From Sedimentisphaerales bacterium (GTDB lineage: Bacteria > Planctomycetota > Phycisphaerae > Sedimentisphaerales > Anaerobacaceae), in the NCBI GenBank assembly GCA_029907605.1, contig JARYLO010000014.1:1-34198 (forward strand): a DNA stretch of 34,198 bases. Reading direction: 5' to 3'. The first letter of the stretch is position 1. Each line of letters starts with the position of its first letter. Below the pieces are notes generated by a model, which saw nothing but the letters and a program-made list of their open reading frames with translations, did not search any database and was not told where the DNA came from. This document shows positions 6,745 to 18,551 of this stretch, one piece after another. The position numbers were made by a program, and so were the translations under genes.

Positions 6745-9282
6745 ATGGCCTTCAGGAACCTATTTGTCTATCCAAAGTATCCTGAGAACCTCACGCGTCT
6801 GTATCAATTGGCATACAACCTCTGGTGCACCTGGAACTACGAGGCCATAAACCTCTGGTATCGGATCGATGCCAAGAAGTTCCGTGAGGTCCATCACAAT
6901 CCTGTGCGCCTGCTACTTGGGCTTCAGGCCGACAGGATAGAGGAGCTCTCCAAGGACAGGGGATTCTTGTTTGAGCTAGATAAGGTCTGGCAGAAATATC
7001 AGGATTATATAACCTACCGCAGCAGGCCAGATAGGCCCGATGGGACCAAGCTGGCACAGGACGACCTAATCGCGTACTTCTCTATGGAGTTCGGCCTGCA
7101 TGAGTGCATACCGATATATGGAGGAGGTCTAGGGATACTCGCAGGGGATTTCCTGAAGGCTGCATCAGACCTGGGTATGCCGATGGTCGGCATTGGACTT
7201 GTCTATCGCTACGGCTACTTTACCCAGAAGATCAACCTCAATGGTATGCAGGAGGAGCTATTCGTAGAATTCGACAATCATCTGGTACCCATGAGGGAGG
7301 TGCGTGATCAGGCCGGCCAACCCATGTATATCCAGGTGGAATTGCTGGGCCAGCCCCTGGTCATAAAACTCTGGGAGGTCCAGGTGGGCCAGACGAGGCT
7401 GATCCTAATGGACACGGATATAGACCAGAATCCTCTGGAACTCCGCTCCATCACGGATGAGCTCTATGTGGCAGATAAGGAAAAGAGGCTCCAGCAGGAG
7501 TTCGTGCTCGGCATCGGAGGTGCAAAGGCCCTCAGCGCATTGGGCATCAGGCCAAAGATCTACCACATAAACGAGGGGCATTCTGCCTTCCTGATCGTGG
7601 CAAGGCTAGAAGAGCTGATAAAGCAACAGAATCTCTCTTTTGTTGAGGCAAAGGCCCTGATACGTGCCTCTACCGTATTCACAACACACACCCCGGTCAT
7701 AGCTGGCAATGAGAACTTCCAGACCACGCTGGTCCGCAAATATATCGAGCCAGAACTGGCAAGGATCGGGCTATCATTCGAAGAGTTTGCCAGGCATGCA
7801 TATGTTGGCGACTCCAAGGAGATATTCTGGTTACCTGCCTTGGCCATTCGCTTTGCAAGATACGTAAACGCCGTCTCCGAGTTGCACTGCGAGGTCTCTA
7901 GGAGGATGTGGGCAGGCCTATTCCCAGGCCTGCCGACCAATGAGGTACCCATAGAATATGTCACAAATGGCGTGCATTCCTCCTGGCTGAGCGCAAGCTT
8001 CACTGATCTGTTGAACAGGCATATTGGTCCAGACTATATCCATCAGGCCGGCACCAAGGACCTCTGGGACAAGATCAACCAGATACCAGATGAGCAGATC
8101 TGGGAGGCACACCGCCGCAACAAGCATAGCCTTGTCACCTTCGTCAGGGAGAAGGTGATGAAGGACATGGCTGATAGGGGATTCATAACATCCAGGACCC
8201 TAAAACTCAGCAGGCTGTTGAATCCTGACTACCTGACCATAGTGTTTGCCAGGAGGTTTGCCCCATACAAGAGGCCAAACCTGCTGTTAAAGGATAAGGA
8301 GCGTCTCAAGAGGATCCTGACTGATAGGGAAAGGCCAGTGCAGTTGATATTCGCCGGAAAGGCGCACCCCGCCGACACATTCGGCAAGAACATGATCAAG
8401 GAGATCATCGACTTCACGAAGGCCTATGGCTTGGAGGATCGCGTCATATTCCTTGAGAACTATGATATCGATGTGGCAAGGCACCTTGTATGGGGGGCAG
8501 ATGTATGGCTCAACACCCCAATAAGGGAGCTCGAGGCCAGTGGCACATCCGGCATGAAGGCAGGGATTAATGGCGTACTTAATCTAAGTGTCCTGGATGG
8601 CTGGTGGCCAGAGGTCTATGACGGTACTAATGGTTGGGCCATCACTGCAGGCGAGCTCTACAAGCATTCTGAGTTCAAGGAGAGGGCCGAGGCAACCCAG
8701 ATCTATGACCTGCTCGAACAGGAGATAATAGAGCTCTACTATGACCGCAATGAGGAAGGTATACCGGAGAAATGGGTCGCCATGATGAAGGCCTCCATTT
8801 CATCCATCTTTAGGTTTGTGAATATGAACCGGGTCCTGTTGGACTATCAAGATAAGTTCTACGTGCCTGCCCTCCAGTATATGCAGGCCCTCAGTAGCGA
8901 TGATTATAGGCAATTGCGTCAGGCAATCCAACAAAGGCAAGCCATCATATCTGCATGGGAGAAGATCAGGTTCATTGAATTCAAGACCGATGCAGATCAG
9001 GCAAGCAGGCTGATCGAGGGTCAGTCACTTCGCACCTGGTGCCTAGTAGACCTAGATCAGGCCCCTGCAGAGCTGATCCGAGTGGAGCTTTATTACGGTT
9101 TCCAAGACGACCGCTTCACATTGATCCCAATGGCCCTTGTCGAACGCAATGGCAACATAGGTAGGTTTGAGGCCACTATCCAGATCAGCGGCTATGGTAA
9201 ACAGCAGATCAATGCAAGGATCAGACCTGCAGACCCAATCCTGCAGGACCTACATCCAGAATTGATCAAGTGGGCATCATAG
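6745..9282 (+). CDS. glgP: Alpha-glucan (glycogen) phosphorylase, GT35, short bacterial type
   Basis: An 845-residue cytosolic phosphorylase that releases glucose-1-phosphate from alpha-1,4-glucans using PLP. It opens with the DUF3417-type region (Y-P-K-Y-P-E-N-L, L-A-Y-N-L-W-C-T-W-N) characteristic of the Thermotoga/archaeal-type enzymes. Then come Y-F-S-M-E-F-G-L-H-E, Y-G-G-G-L-G-I-L-A-G-D, H-I-N-E-G-H-S-A-F, T-T-H-T-P-V, R-R-F-A-P-Y-K-R, and E-A-S-G-T-S-G-M-K-A with the PLP lysine at Lys605. The final 130 residues are a beta-rich tail typical of this subgroup. I chose ATG 6745 over the upstream GTG 6736 because AGGAG (6732-6736) is spaced eight bases from it. The stop overlaps the convergent yacG gene by six bases. 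With the ParA-CBM48 protein at 24293-25549 it implies glycogen storage in this organism. Confidence 0.93.
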   Translation: MAFRNLFVYPKYPENLTRLYQLAYNLWCTWNYEAINLWYRIDAKKFREVHHNPVRLLLGLQADRIEELSKDRGFLFELDKVWQKYQDYITYRSRPDRPDGTKLAQDDLIAYFSMEFGLHECIPIYGGGLGILAGDFLKAASDLGMPMVGIGLVYRYGYFTQKINLNGMQEELFVEFDNHLVPMREVRDQAGQPMYIQVELLGQPLVIKLWEVQVGQTRLILMDTDIDQNPLELRSITDELYVADKEKRLQQEFVLGIGGAKALSALGIRPKIYHINEGHSAFLIVARLEELIKQQNLSFVEAKALIRASTVFTTHTPVIAGNENFQTTLVRKYIEPELARIGLSFEEFARHAYVGDSKEIFWLPALAIRFARYVNAVSELHCEVSRRMWAGLFPGLPTNEVPIEYVTNGVHSSWLSASFTDLLNRHIGPDYIHQAGTKDLWDKINQIPDEQIWEAHRRNKHSLVTFVREKVMKDMADRGFITSRTLKLSRLLNPDYLTIVFARRFAPYKRPNLLLKDKERLKRILTDRERPVQLIFAGKAHPADTFGKNMIKEIIDFTKAYGLEDRVIFLENYDIDVARHLVWGADVWLNTPIRELEASGTSGMKAGINGVLNLSVLDGWWPEVYDGTNGWAITAGELYKHSEFKERAEATQIYDLLEQEIIELYYDRNEEGIPEKWVAMMKASISSIFRFVNMNRVLLDYQDKFYVPALQYMQALSSDDYRQLRQAIQQRQAIISAWEKIRFIEFKTDADQASRLIEGQSLRTWCLVDLDQAPAELIRVELYYGFQDDRFTLIPMALVERNGNIGRFEATIQISGYGKQQINARIRPADPILQDLHPELIKWAS

Positions 9283-9528
9283 AGTGCCTTCCTTGCCGTC
9301 GTCCTGCTGAGTTGAGGCTTCCGGCATAAGCGGGGTGACGATCTTGTAATGGCCACCGAGCCAACCTGCCAGGTCCACCCACTTGCACCTTTCGCTGCAG
9401 AATGGAAACCACCTAGGTCTTGGCTGGCCAGCAAGAAGGGTAAACCCCTTGCCGCAGATAGGACATCTGTGCCGCTTTATGCGGCCAGTAACCTTCTGGG
9501 CCTGGGCTGGCATATCTTGTTCTGTCAT
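9277..9528 (-). CDS. yacG: YacG-type zinc-finger DNA gyrase inhibitor
   Basis: An 83-residue protein with the YacG signature: C-P-I-C-G-K near residues 22-27, a hydrophobic/basic segment, then F-C-S-E-R-C-K-W-V-D-L-A-G-W-L. The four cysteines form one zinc site, and the W-V-D-L-A-x-W-L motif is diagnostic. In E. coli YacG binds the GyrB C-terminal region and blocks DNA binding by gyrase. This copy is longer than the usual 60-65 residues because of N- and C-terminal polar tails. It lies 21 bases downstream of the DksA-like gene and is the last gene of the minus-strand run that includes gyrB. Its 3' end overlaps the end of the phosphorylase gene. Confidence 0.88.
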   Translation of the reverse strand: MTEQDMPAQAQKVTGRIKRHRCPICGKGFTLLAGQPRPRWFPFCSERCKWVDLAGWLGGHYKIVTPLMPEASTQQDDGKEGTL

Positions 9529-9549
9529 CTCGGCCCTCTAGGATAAGAC

Positions 9550-10008
9550 CTACTGCAGGTCCACCTTGCCTTCCTCTATCATCCGTTCGTATTCTATGCA
9601 GTACCTTGCCCAGGGCATCGCCTCCAGCCTAGCCAGTGGTATTGGCTTGCCTGTGCCTTCACAGATCCCGTACGTACCCTGCTCGATGCGCTCCAATGCC
9701 CGGTCTATCTCATATAATAGCTGCCGCTCACCATCTACCAGCCCTGCAGCAAGCTCCTGCTGGTAGTTGTCGCTACCAAGATCGGCCATATGTACGGGTA
9801 TGCTGGATAGGTCCCCGCTGCCTTGTAGGAGCCGCTTAAGCCCTTCCTGCTCGATATACATGACATTCTGCAGCAACTCATTCCTCTTGTCCAACAGAAG
9901 CTGCTTGAAATGCTCGATCTGCTCAGGAGTCAGTGGAGAACGGAGCATATCGGCGTGATCGGCCTGTGTATAGGTATTGGCATTCCCAACACTATCCTGA
10001 TCCACCAT
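9550..10008 (-). CDS. DksA/TraR-family protein with degenerate zinc finger
   Basis: A 152-residue DksA/TraR-family protein. The N-terminal part is a long helical region (L-T-P-E-Q-I-E-H-F-K-Q-L-L-L-D-K-R), consistent with the coiled coil that enters the RNA polymerase secondary channel. A D-L-G-S-D-N-Y-Q-Q-E-L-A segment follows, close to the D-x-x-D-xA tip region. The C-terminus has the zinc-finger frame G-I-C-E-G-T-G-K-P-I-P-L-A-R-L-E-A, then W-A-R-Y-C-I-E-Y-E, but only two of the four expected cysteines are present: CxxC became C-E-G-T and C-I-E-Y. This degenerate pattern is common in planctomycete members as far as I recall. Role: probable modulation of transcription. It sits 69 bases after the ABC ATPase gene and 21 bases before yacG. 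Confidence 0.82.
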   Translation of the reverse strand: MVDQDSVGNANTYTQADHADMLRSPLTPEQIEHFKQLLLDKRNELLQNVMYIEQEGLKRLLQGSGDLSSIPVHMADLGSDNYQQELAAGLVDGERQLLYEIDRALERIEQGTYGICEGTGKPIPLARLEAMPWARYCIEYERMIEEGKVDLQ

Positions 10009-10077
10009 AAGACCACCCCTTGACGGTAGATGCGACCCTGGATGCGGTAATATATACCCTCGGGGGTAGCCTTCGGT

Positions 10078-10878
10078 TCACGGATAATCTCCTGTTCTCG
10101 CGCCAGGTGTGTGCACAAAGACCCTCTGGCCTCCAACATACCCACAAACGGTCGGAACACCAAACACCTCCGCAATCTTCTGGCTGGTCAGGACCTGGTC
10201 CGGCGCGCCGACAATCGGCTGACCAGACTGCAACATGATGAGCATATCACAATACCAGGCCGCTAGATTTAGGTCATGGGTGACTACTACTACCGTCTTG
10301 CCATGCTGGGTCTGAGACCTCTTGAGCAATCCATAGGTGCGGATCTGATGATACATGTCAAGATAGGTGGTGGGCTCATCGAGTATGATGACCTTGCTTT
10401 GCTGGGCAAATGCCCTGGCCAAGAAGACCAGTTGCAGCTCCCCGCCACTGAGTTGATCGAGCGGCCGATCGCCAAGATCCTCCACCCCAGCGGCACGCAA
10501 GGCCTCCCAGGCGATCTGCCGATCTGACTTGCCCAAGAAGACCCTCATACCACTGAGCCCGAACCTGGCCATTAGTACCGTCTCTATCACAGAAAAGCCT
10601 GGAGGGGCTACAGGTCCCTGCGGCACCACTGCTAGGTGGGCCGCCAAGGCCCTTGGTGGATATGCCTGGATGGGCCTATCCATCAGTAATACCTGCCCTG
10701 ATTGAGGCCTGGCAAGGCCGGTCAAGAGCCTTATGAGTGTGGTCTTGCCGCTGCCATTTGGCCCTATGATCCCAACGAATCTGCCGCTGTGTATCTGCAG
10801 GTCCAGGCCTGAAAATATCGGCCTGCCAGGCCGATAGCCAAAGGTCACTTGCTGTAATGAGATGACAGGACTATTCAT
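10078..10878 (-). CDS. btuD: ABC importer ATPase, FecCD/BtuCD type
   Basis: A 266-residue ATP-binding subunit of a metal-chelate or cobalamin-type importer. Walker A is G-P-N-G-S-G-K-T-T (about 39-47), the Q-loop follows V-V-P-Q-G-P, the signature is L-S-G-G-E, Walker B is V-I-I-L-D-E-P-T, and the H-loop is V-V-T-H-D-L-N. L-D-E-P-T-T-Y-L-D and T-H-D-L-N-L-A are typical of the FhuC/FecE/BtuD subfamily. Its start overlaps the permease stop in an ATGA arrangement (10875-10878), so the two are translationally coupled. With the lipoprotein and permease upstream it forms a complete importer. Cobalamin is the likeliest cargo from the binding protein; haem or siderophore is possible. Confidence 0.85.
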   Translation of the reverse strand: MNSPVISLQQVTFGYRPGRPIFSGLDLQIHSGRFVGIIGPNGSGKTTLIRLLTGLARPQSGQVLLMDRPIQAYPPRALAAHLAVVPQGPVAPPGFSVIETVLMARFGLSGMRVFLGKSDRQIAWEALRAAGVEDLGDRPLDQLSGGELQLVFLARAFAQQSKVIILDEPTTYLDMYHQIRTYGLLKRSQTQHGKTVVVVTHDLNLAAWYCDMLIMLQSGQPIVGAPDQVLTSQKIAEVFGVPTVCGYVGGQRVFVHTPGARTGDYP

Positions 10879-11921
10879 ATCGGCCTAAAGCCCCTGGCCC
10901 TCCTCAGCAACATCAGGACAAAGACCGGCCCTCCAACAAGGGCAGTGACCACACCTACAGGCAATTGAGCAGGGCTTACCACAACCCTGCAGAGGGTGTC
11001 ACACAGCACAAGGAAGGCAGCCCCCACTATCGCGGATATGGGCAGCAACTGCCTGCAATCTGGCCCTAGACACAGACGGATCGCATGTGGCACCACCAGG
11101 CCCACAAAACCCACCAGACCTGCCAGTGCCACTGCCACTGCCGTCATCAACCCGGCCAGGCCAAAGGCCATCCATTGGATCCTTTGTGCATGGATACCCA
11201 TCAGCCTTGCCTGTTGCTGGCCAAAACAGAACAGGTTCAACCTGCCAGAGATCAGGAATAGGCCCGAAAGGCACACACATACCGCCAGACCAGCCACCCA
11301 GACCAGGCCCATGGACTCCTCGCTGATATTGCCTATCAGCCAGAACAGGGTGGCATAGACCTGATCAGAACGTGCAAGTGCAACCACTATCATGATGACC
11401 GCTGAAAGGAATGCATTGACCACCACACCTGCCAGGATCAATCCTGTCTGACCAAGACAATAGACCTGCCTAGCCACCGACCAGACCAACACCAAGGCAC
11501 CCAAGGCCCCTGCAAATGCACCTAGTCCCATGGCCGAAAGCCCCAGTATGGTCGGTCCACTGGCGGTCAGACCCACCAAGACCGCACCTAGACCTGCCCC
11601 GCTGGAGACCCCTAATAAGTAAGGGTCGGCAAGGGGATTTGCCAGCAGCACCTGACAGACCACACCAGCACCAGACAAGGCAGCCCCAGTGATGGCGGCA
11701 ACCATGGCCCTTGGTATCCTTACACCACTCAAGATCAGTCGATCCTGACTATCAGCAGATGCCACGGCCCTCCAGATAGATACTCTGACCGGACCTACCA
11801 ACAGAGCCACACACATCGCCACTATTAGGATCAGGCCAGCGATAGATGATCGCCTGACCAATGCCATTGGCGTCAGCACCGCCCCTTGCCTGCCTAGCTC
11901 GGTACCGAGGTCACATCCCAT
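10875..11921 (-). CDS. btuC: ABC importer permease, FecCD/BtuC family
   Basis: An inner-membrane permease of about 348 residues with nine to ten hydrophobic segments and family marks: R-I-P-R-A-M-V-A-A-I-T-G-A-A-L-S near the N-terminus, N-P-L-A-D-P-Y-L-L-G-V-S-S-G-A-G-L-G, and G-F-V-G-L-V-V-P-H-A-I-R, the region that contacts the ATPase. I start it at ATG 11921, which overlaps the stop of the binding-protein gene by 11 bases. The open frame continues upstream to 12083, but that part lies inside the binding-protein gene and lacks membrane character. A second possible start is ATG at M-A-L-V-R-R. It is coupled to the ATPase by ATGA overlap. Confidence 0.85.
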   Translation of the reverse strand: MGCDLGTELGRQGAVLTPMALVRRSSIAGLILIVAMCVALLVGPVRVSIWRAVASADSQDRLILSGVRIPRAMVAAITGAALSGAGVVCQVLLANPLADPYLLGVSSGAGLGAVLVGLTASGPTILGLSAMGLGAFAGALGALVLVWSVARQVYCLGQTGLILAGVVVNAFLSAVIMIVVALARSDQVYATLFWLIGNISEESMGLVWVAGLAVCVCLSGLFLISGRLNLFCFGQQQARLMGIHAQRIQWMAFGLAGLMTAVAVALAGLVGFVGLVVPHAIRLCLGPDCRQLLPISAIVGAAFLVLCDTLCRVVVSPAQLPVGVVTALVGGPVFVLMLLRRARGFRPI

Positions 11922-12768
11922 CCAGACACCTGGCGATCTGGGCAATCCCATCTGCGATCCTTGGACCCAGACGGCTAACGAGGTCCTGATTGACCTGGTA
12001 TATCCGGCCGCAGGCCACCGCAGGTACCTGCCAGTACATGGCCCAGAATGGGTCATTAGCCAGGCACGTGACATCTTCCACACCTGCAGGTTCTATGATC
12101 ACCTCCGGACTGGCTACGAGCACCTGTTCGGTACTGATAGGTGGGTACCTGTAAGGACTTACTGATACCGCATTGGCCCCGCCTGCCAACTCAATGGCCT
12201 GGTGGATGAAGGTGCCTGGACCTGCCACGCGTAATGGCCGCCTCTGCACTACAAACAGGACCCTTGGCCTGCGGGGACGAGCCTCCCCGTGCGACATGAT
12301 CCTGCCTTCAAGCTCGTCACATAGCCCCTTTGCCTGCACCGTACAATCGGCAGCCTCACCAATACCCCTTATGGCTGCAAACAGGTCCTCGAGCCTGTCC
12401 ATCCTGAGCAGCAGGCATCTGTAACCTAGCCTCTGCAACCTGGCAGCTACCAGGCAGTGACTTGGTATCTCTAGGCCTATGACCAGGTCTGGCCTGATAG
12501 CTATGATGGCCTCTAGATTCGGATACCAAAAGGCCCCGACCTTTGGTCTAGAACTGACCTCAACAGGCCAGTTACACTGGCTCGTCACACCCATCAAACG
12601 GCCTGACAGGCCGAGGGCTGTCACGATCTCCGTTATATTGGGGGCCAGACTGGCGATCCTTTCTGGGCTGCAGGTCTTGGATGCCACTGCTTGACGCTCC
12701 CTGCAGCCGCTCAGGAGCATACAGGTCAGGATTATCACCAGTCCATTCCCCAGGCTCGGATGCCCCAT
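11911..12768 (-). CDS. btuF: BtuF-like substrate-binding lipoprotein
   Basis: A 285-residue lipoprotein for the importer. The N-terminus has a signal segment ending in L-L-S-G-C, a good lipobox. The body follows the helical-backbone class III binding-protein pattern: R-I-A-S-L-A-P-N-I-T-E-I-V-T-A-L-G, V-G-A-F-W-Y-P-N-L-E-A-I, I-R-P-D-L-V-I-G, and a C-terminal lobe with F-I-H-Q-A-I-E-L-A-G-G-A-N. The S-L-A-P-N/S-x-T-E pattern is typical of BtuF and related haem and siderophore binders, so cobalamin is likely but not proven. It begins three bases after the mutL stop and overlaps the permease start, placing mutL and the importer in one transcription unit. No cobalamin riboswitch is seen. Confidence 0.82.
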   Translation of the reverse strand: MGHPSLGNGLVIILTCMLLSGCRERQAVASKTCSPERIASLAPNITEIVTALGLSGRLMGVTSQCNWPVEVSSRPKVGAFWYPNLEAIIAIRPDLVIGLEIPSHCLVAARLQRLGYRCLLLRMDRLEDLFAAIRGIGEAADCTVQAKGLCDELEGRIMSHGEARPRRPRVLFVVQRRPLRVAGPGTFIHQAIELAGGANAVSVSPYRYPPISTEQVLVASPEVIIEPAGVEDVTCLANDPFWAMYWQVPAVACGRIYQVNQDLVSRLGPRIADGIAQIARCLDGM

Positions 12769-12771
12769 CGA

Positions 12772-14526
12772 TTAGACCCGCAGGAATTGCCTTCGCAGAT
12801 CCTCAAGCGTCAGTCTTATACCAGTAGGCCTGCCATGTGGACACCGCTTGATGCTCGGCTTAAGCAAGCCATCAGCCACTAAGGCCTCTATCTCCTGGTC
12901 AGACAGCCTCTGTCCTGCCTTCACTGCTGCCTTGCATGCGGCCATGGCGGCGATCGCGTCTAGGATGTCGCTTGGCTGTGCAGCAATGTGTTCATCAATG
13001 ACCTCCAGGACCTCCAGCAAGAACTGCACTGGATCTACCTGGCCAAGCAACGATGGAAATGCCACGATCCTGACCGCACCATCGTCCGCCTGCGCCAACT
13101 CAATCCCGAGCTTCCTTATCAACCACTTGTGGGCCTCAACCAGTGCCATCTGATGGGTAGATAGCTTCACTACCGGCTCTATCAGCATCCGCTGAGAAAC
13201 CAAGCCGTCCTTGTCCAATTGACCGCAGATGGTGTTGTACAAGACCATCTCATGCAAGGCATGCTGGTCGACGATCTCTAGGCCATCTGGGGTCTGGACC
13301 ACTATATATGCGTCATGTACCTGCATGAATCGCCTGGGACCGGCCTGCTGGGGCGGCCTGCTGGTGTACAATCCTGTGGGTTCCTGGACCTGACCTGCCT
13401 GTCTGGTATGTGACCGCATGTAATCGGCTATGGCATTGCGGACCCTGTCTTGCTGGCCATCCACCTGGCCAGGGCCTTGCTGCACCGCGCTGCTGGCCAG
13501 CCTTACTGGCACTGCCATGTCACCCTTGGTCAGGGCATCGCGTATTGCCTGGCGGACAAGGTTGTGTACCAGATCTGGCCGGTAGAACCTGACCTCCATC
13601 TTTGCAGGATGGACGTTCACATCAAAAGACCCTGGATCCATCTGGATATAGAGGAAGGCCGCAGGCTGACTATCTGGTCCTAGTAGATCCTCGTATCCCT
13701 GCCTTATTGCATGGGTTATCAATCTATCCCTGATATACCTGCCGTTCAGGAATATATACTGAAGTCTGCCCGTAGGCCTGCAGACCTGCGGCAGGCCAAC
13801 CATACCATAGACCTTTACATCGCCGGCCTGCGTGGTCAGCTCCACCAAGGAGCCATCAGGTGCCAACTGCCCAAACAACTGCCTAATCCTTTCACCAAGG
13901 GCCTGAGACCTTTCAAGTCTATAGATCGGCCTGCCATTGTGCATCAGTATCAGCTCAGGACCAGATCCACCCATCCCATAGACGCCAAGGGATATCCGAA
14001 TGAACTGCTCTACAATATGATCCATCTCTGTGTGGACAGACTTCAGGAACCTCTGCCTGGCAGGCACACGATAGAACAGGTCAAAGACATAGATCGCAGT
14101 ACCCTTGTTGCCACTGCAAGGCCTGATCTGCCCCTTCTGTCCACAATCTATCTCGAGACAGTAGGCCTCTAGGTTATCGTTTGTCTTGCTTACAGCCCTT
14201 ATCTGAGAGACAGCCGCGATGCTGGCAAGGGCCTCGCCCCTGAAACCAAAGGTACTTATCCTTGCAAGGTCGTCAGGTGAGCTTACCTTGCTGGTGGCGT
14301 GAGGCTCGAATGCCAGTAGCAGATCCTCTGGCTCCATGCCGCACCCATCATCTATCACCGCAACCTGCCTCTTGCCACCCTGCTCAAGCAACACACTGAT
14401 ATGTGTCGCCCCAGCATCCAAGCTGTTTTCTAGCAACTCCTTGACGACGCTCGCAGGCCTTTCTATGACCTCCCCTGCGGCGATCATATTGACCGTTGTC
14501 TGGTCCAATAACCTGATCTTGGGCAT
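12772..14526 (-). CDS. mutL: DNA mismatch repair protein MutL
   Basis: A 584-residue MutL. The GHKL ATPase domain shows I-A-A-G-E-V-I-E-R-P, E-L-L-E-N-S-L-D-A-G-A, D-D-G-C-G-M, F-E-P-H-A-T-S-K and T-F-G-F-R-G-E-A-L-A-S-I. A transducer domain follows with N-V-H-P-A-K-M-E-V-R-F, then a Gln-rich linker (about residues 360-400). The C-terminal dimerisation/endonuclease region has D-Q-H-A-L-H-E-M-V-L-Y-N, A-C-K-A-A-V-K-A and C-P-H-G-R-P-T. The endonuclease motif D-Q-H-A-x2-E-x4-E is present except that its last Glu is Asn. The other metal-site motifs remain, so nicking activity is plausible. It lies 119 bases after gyrB on the same strand and three bases before btuF. Confidence 0.93.
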   Translation of the reverse strand: MPKIRLLDQTTVNMIAAGEVIERPASVVKELLENSLDAGATHISVLLEQGGKRQVAVIDDGCGMEPEDLLLAFEPHATSKVSSPDDLARISTFGFRGEALASIAAVSQIRAVSKTNDNLEAYCLEIDCGQKGQIRPCSGNKGTAIYVFDLFYRVPARQRFLKSVHTEMDHIVEQFIRISLGVYGMGGSGPELILMHNGRPIYRLERSQALGERIRQLFGQLAPDGSLVELTTQAGDVKVYGMVGLPQVCRPTGRLQYIFLNGRYIRDRLITHAIRQGYEDLLGPDSQPAAFLYIQMDPGSFDVNVHPAKMEVRFYRPDLVHNLVRQAIRDALTKGDMAVPVRLASSAVQQGPGQVDGQQDRVRNAIADYMRSHTRQAGQVQEPTGLYTSRPPQQAGPRRFMQVHDAYIVVQTPDGLEIVDQHALHEMVLYNTICGQLDKDGLVSQRMLIEPVVKLSTHQMALVEAHKWLIRKLGIELAQADDGAVRIVAFPSLLGQVDPVQFLLEVLEVIDEHIAAQPSDILDAIAAMAACKAAVKAGQRLSDQEIEALVADGLLKPSIKRCPHGRPTGIRLTLEDLRRQFLRV

Positions 14527-14645
14527 GTGTAGGATCCCTTACAAGCGCTTTGCTGGATTAGTCCTCAGGCCAATGGGAGGCTCCTACCGGTCACTCCTTG
14601 CCAATCATCCGTGGTACAGTCAGGCCAAAGGTTGGCATGCACCCC

Positions 14646-17450
<2,805 letters not shown>

Positions 17451-17479
<29 letters not shown>

Positions 17480-18551
17480 ACAGGAAATCTGGTTCGGCCT
17501 TTATTATCGCAGGCCTGTCAGGCTCACCAAGTTCCATCTGGACTGTCTCGGAAGCAACCAGTCGCAGGGGCTCCAAGAGGTACTGTGGGTTGAATCCTAT
17601 ATCTAATGGCTCCCCCACCCCAGGGACCGGCAGCCTGACCTCCGCATCCCCTGCCTCTGGGGCCCTACTGGACAGGACCATCATATCATTGGCTAGGCTC
17701 ATCTTTATGCCTTTGGCCTGCTCTGTGGTCAGCAAGGCGGCCCTCCGCACCGCACTGGCCAGTGCCGATGTGCTGATCTGGAACCTGCGGGGGTAGTCAG
17801 TGGGTATTATATCTTCATACTTAGGAAAGGTCCCCTCTACCAGATTGGATGTTATGACTATCTCACCAGAGGATATCACTATCCGAGAGCCATCAAGCCC
17901 AATATTAACAACATCGCCATCATCCATCCTCTCCACCAGGGCAAGTGCCTTGGGCGGCACTATGACCCTTTGCTGGCTAAATGGCGAATCGCCACTGACC
18001 GTTACACTGAGCCTCCGCCTGGCGAGCCTCCTACCATCAGTAGCCACAAGGGCCAGTTTCTTACCCTTCAACTCGAACAATATCCCATTTATGGCATACC
18101 TGCTGCTCTCCTTAGCAGCAGCAAAAACTACCTGCCTACACGCCTGTTTGAAATCATCCAATCCAAGCTCCAGACCGGCAGGCCTTGATGGGCGTGCAAC
18201 CGCGGGGTATTGGTCTATATCCAGACAGTAGACCTTATACCTGCAGTCAGATCCAGTAATCACACATTTTTGCTGATCGCCTTCTAGTGACAATACCTCA
18301 TCTGCACTTTCCCTGAATATCCCAGTAATCCTATCAGCTTGTACTACTAACCTACCATCCTCCAACACCTCCGCACCGCTAACACCGCAATCCACGGAGA
18401 TATCTAGGTCTGTCCCAAAAACACGTAGAGCATCACCATCCGTATAAAGCATCACCCCCAGCAATACCGGTTTTGGTGACCTACTTGGTACCACATTATC
18501 AACCATTAACAAGGCGTCCAATAATGCCGTCCTATTGACCCTTAGCTTCAT
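17451..18551 (-). CDS. dnaN: DNA polymerase III beta sliding clamp
   Basis: A 366-residue beta clamp, the processivity ring of the replicative polymerase. The family pattern is clear: M-K-L-R-V-N-R-T-A-L-L-D-A-L at the start, F-A-A-A-K-E-S-S-R-Y-A-I-N-G-I-L-F in the middle, A-T-D-G-R-R-L-A-R, F-P-K-Y-E-D-I-I-P, and the C-terminal V-M-P-I-N-L-G that resembles the clamp end V-M-P-x-R-L. Length is the standard 365-375. A GAGG ribosome site lies eight bases before ATG 18551. It is the first gene of the minus-strand run. dnaA and recF, the classic neighbours, are absent here; the next gene on the other side runs in the opposite direction. Confidence 0.95.

Noticed and set aside
11922-12083. N-terminal extension of the permease
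   Set aside because: It lies wholly inside the binding-protein gene in another frame and lacks hydrophobic character.
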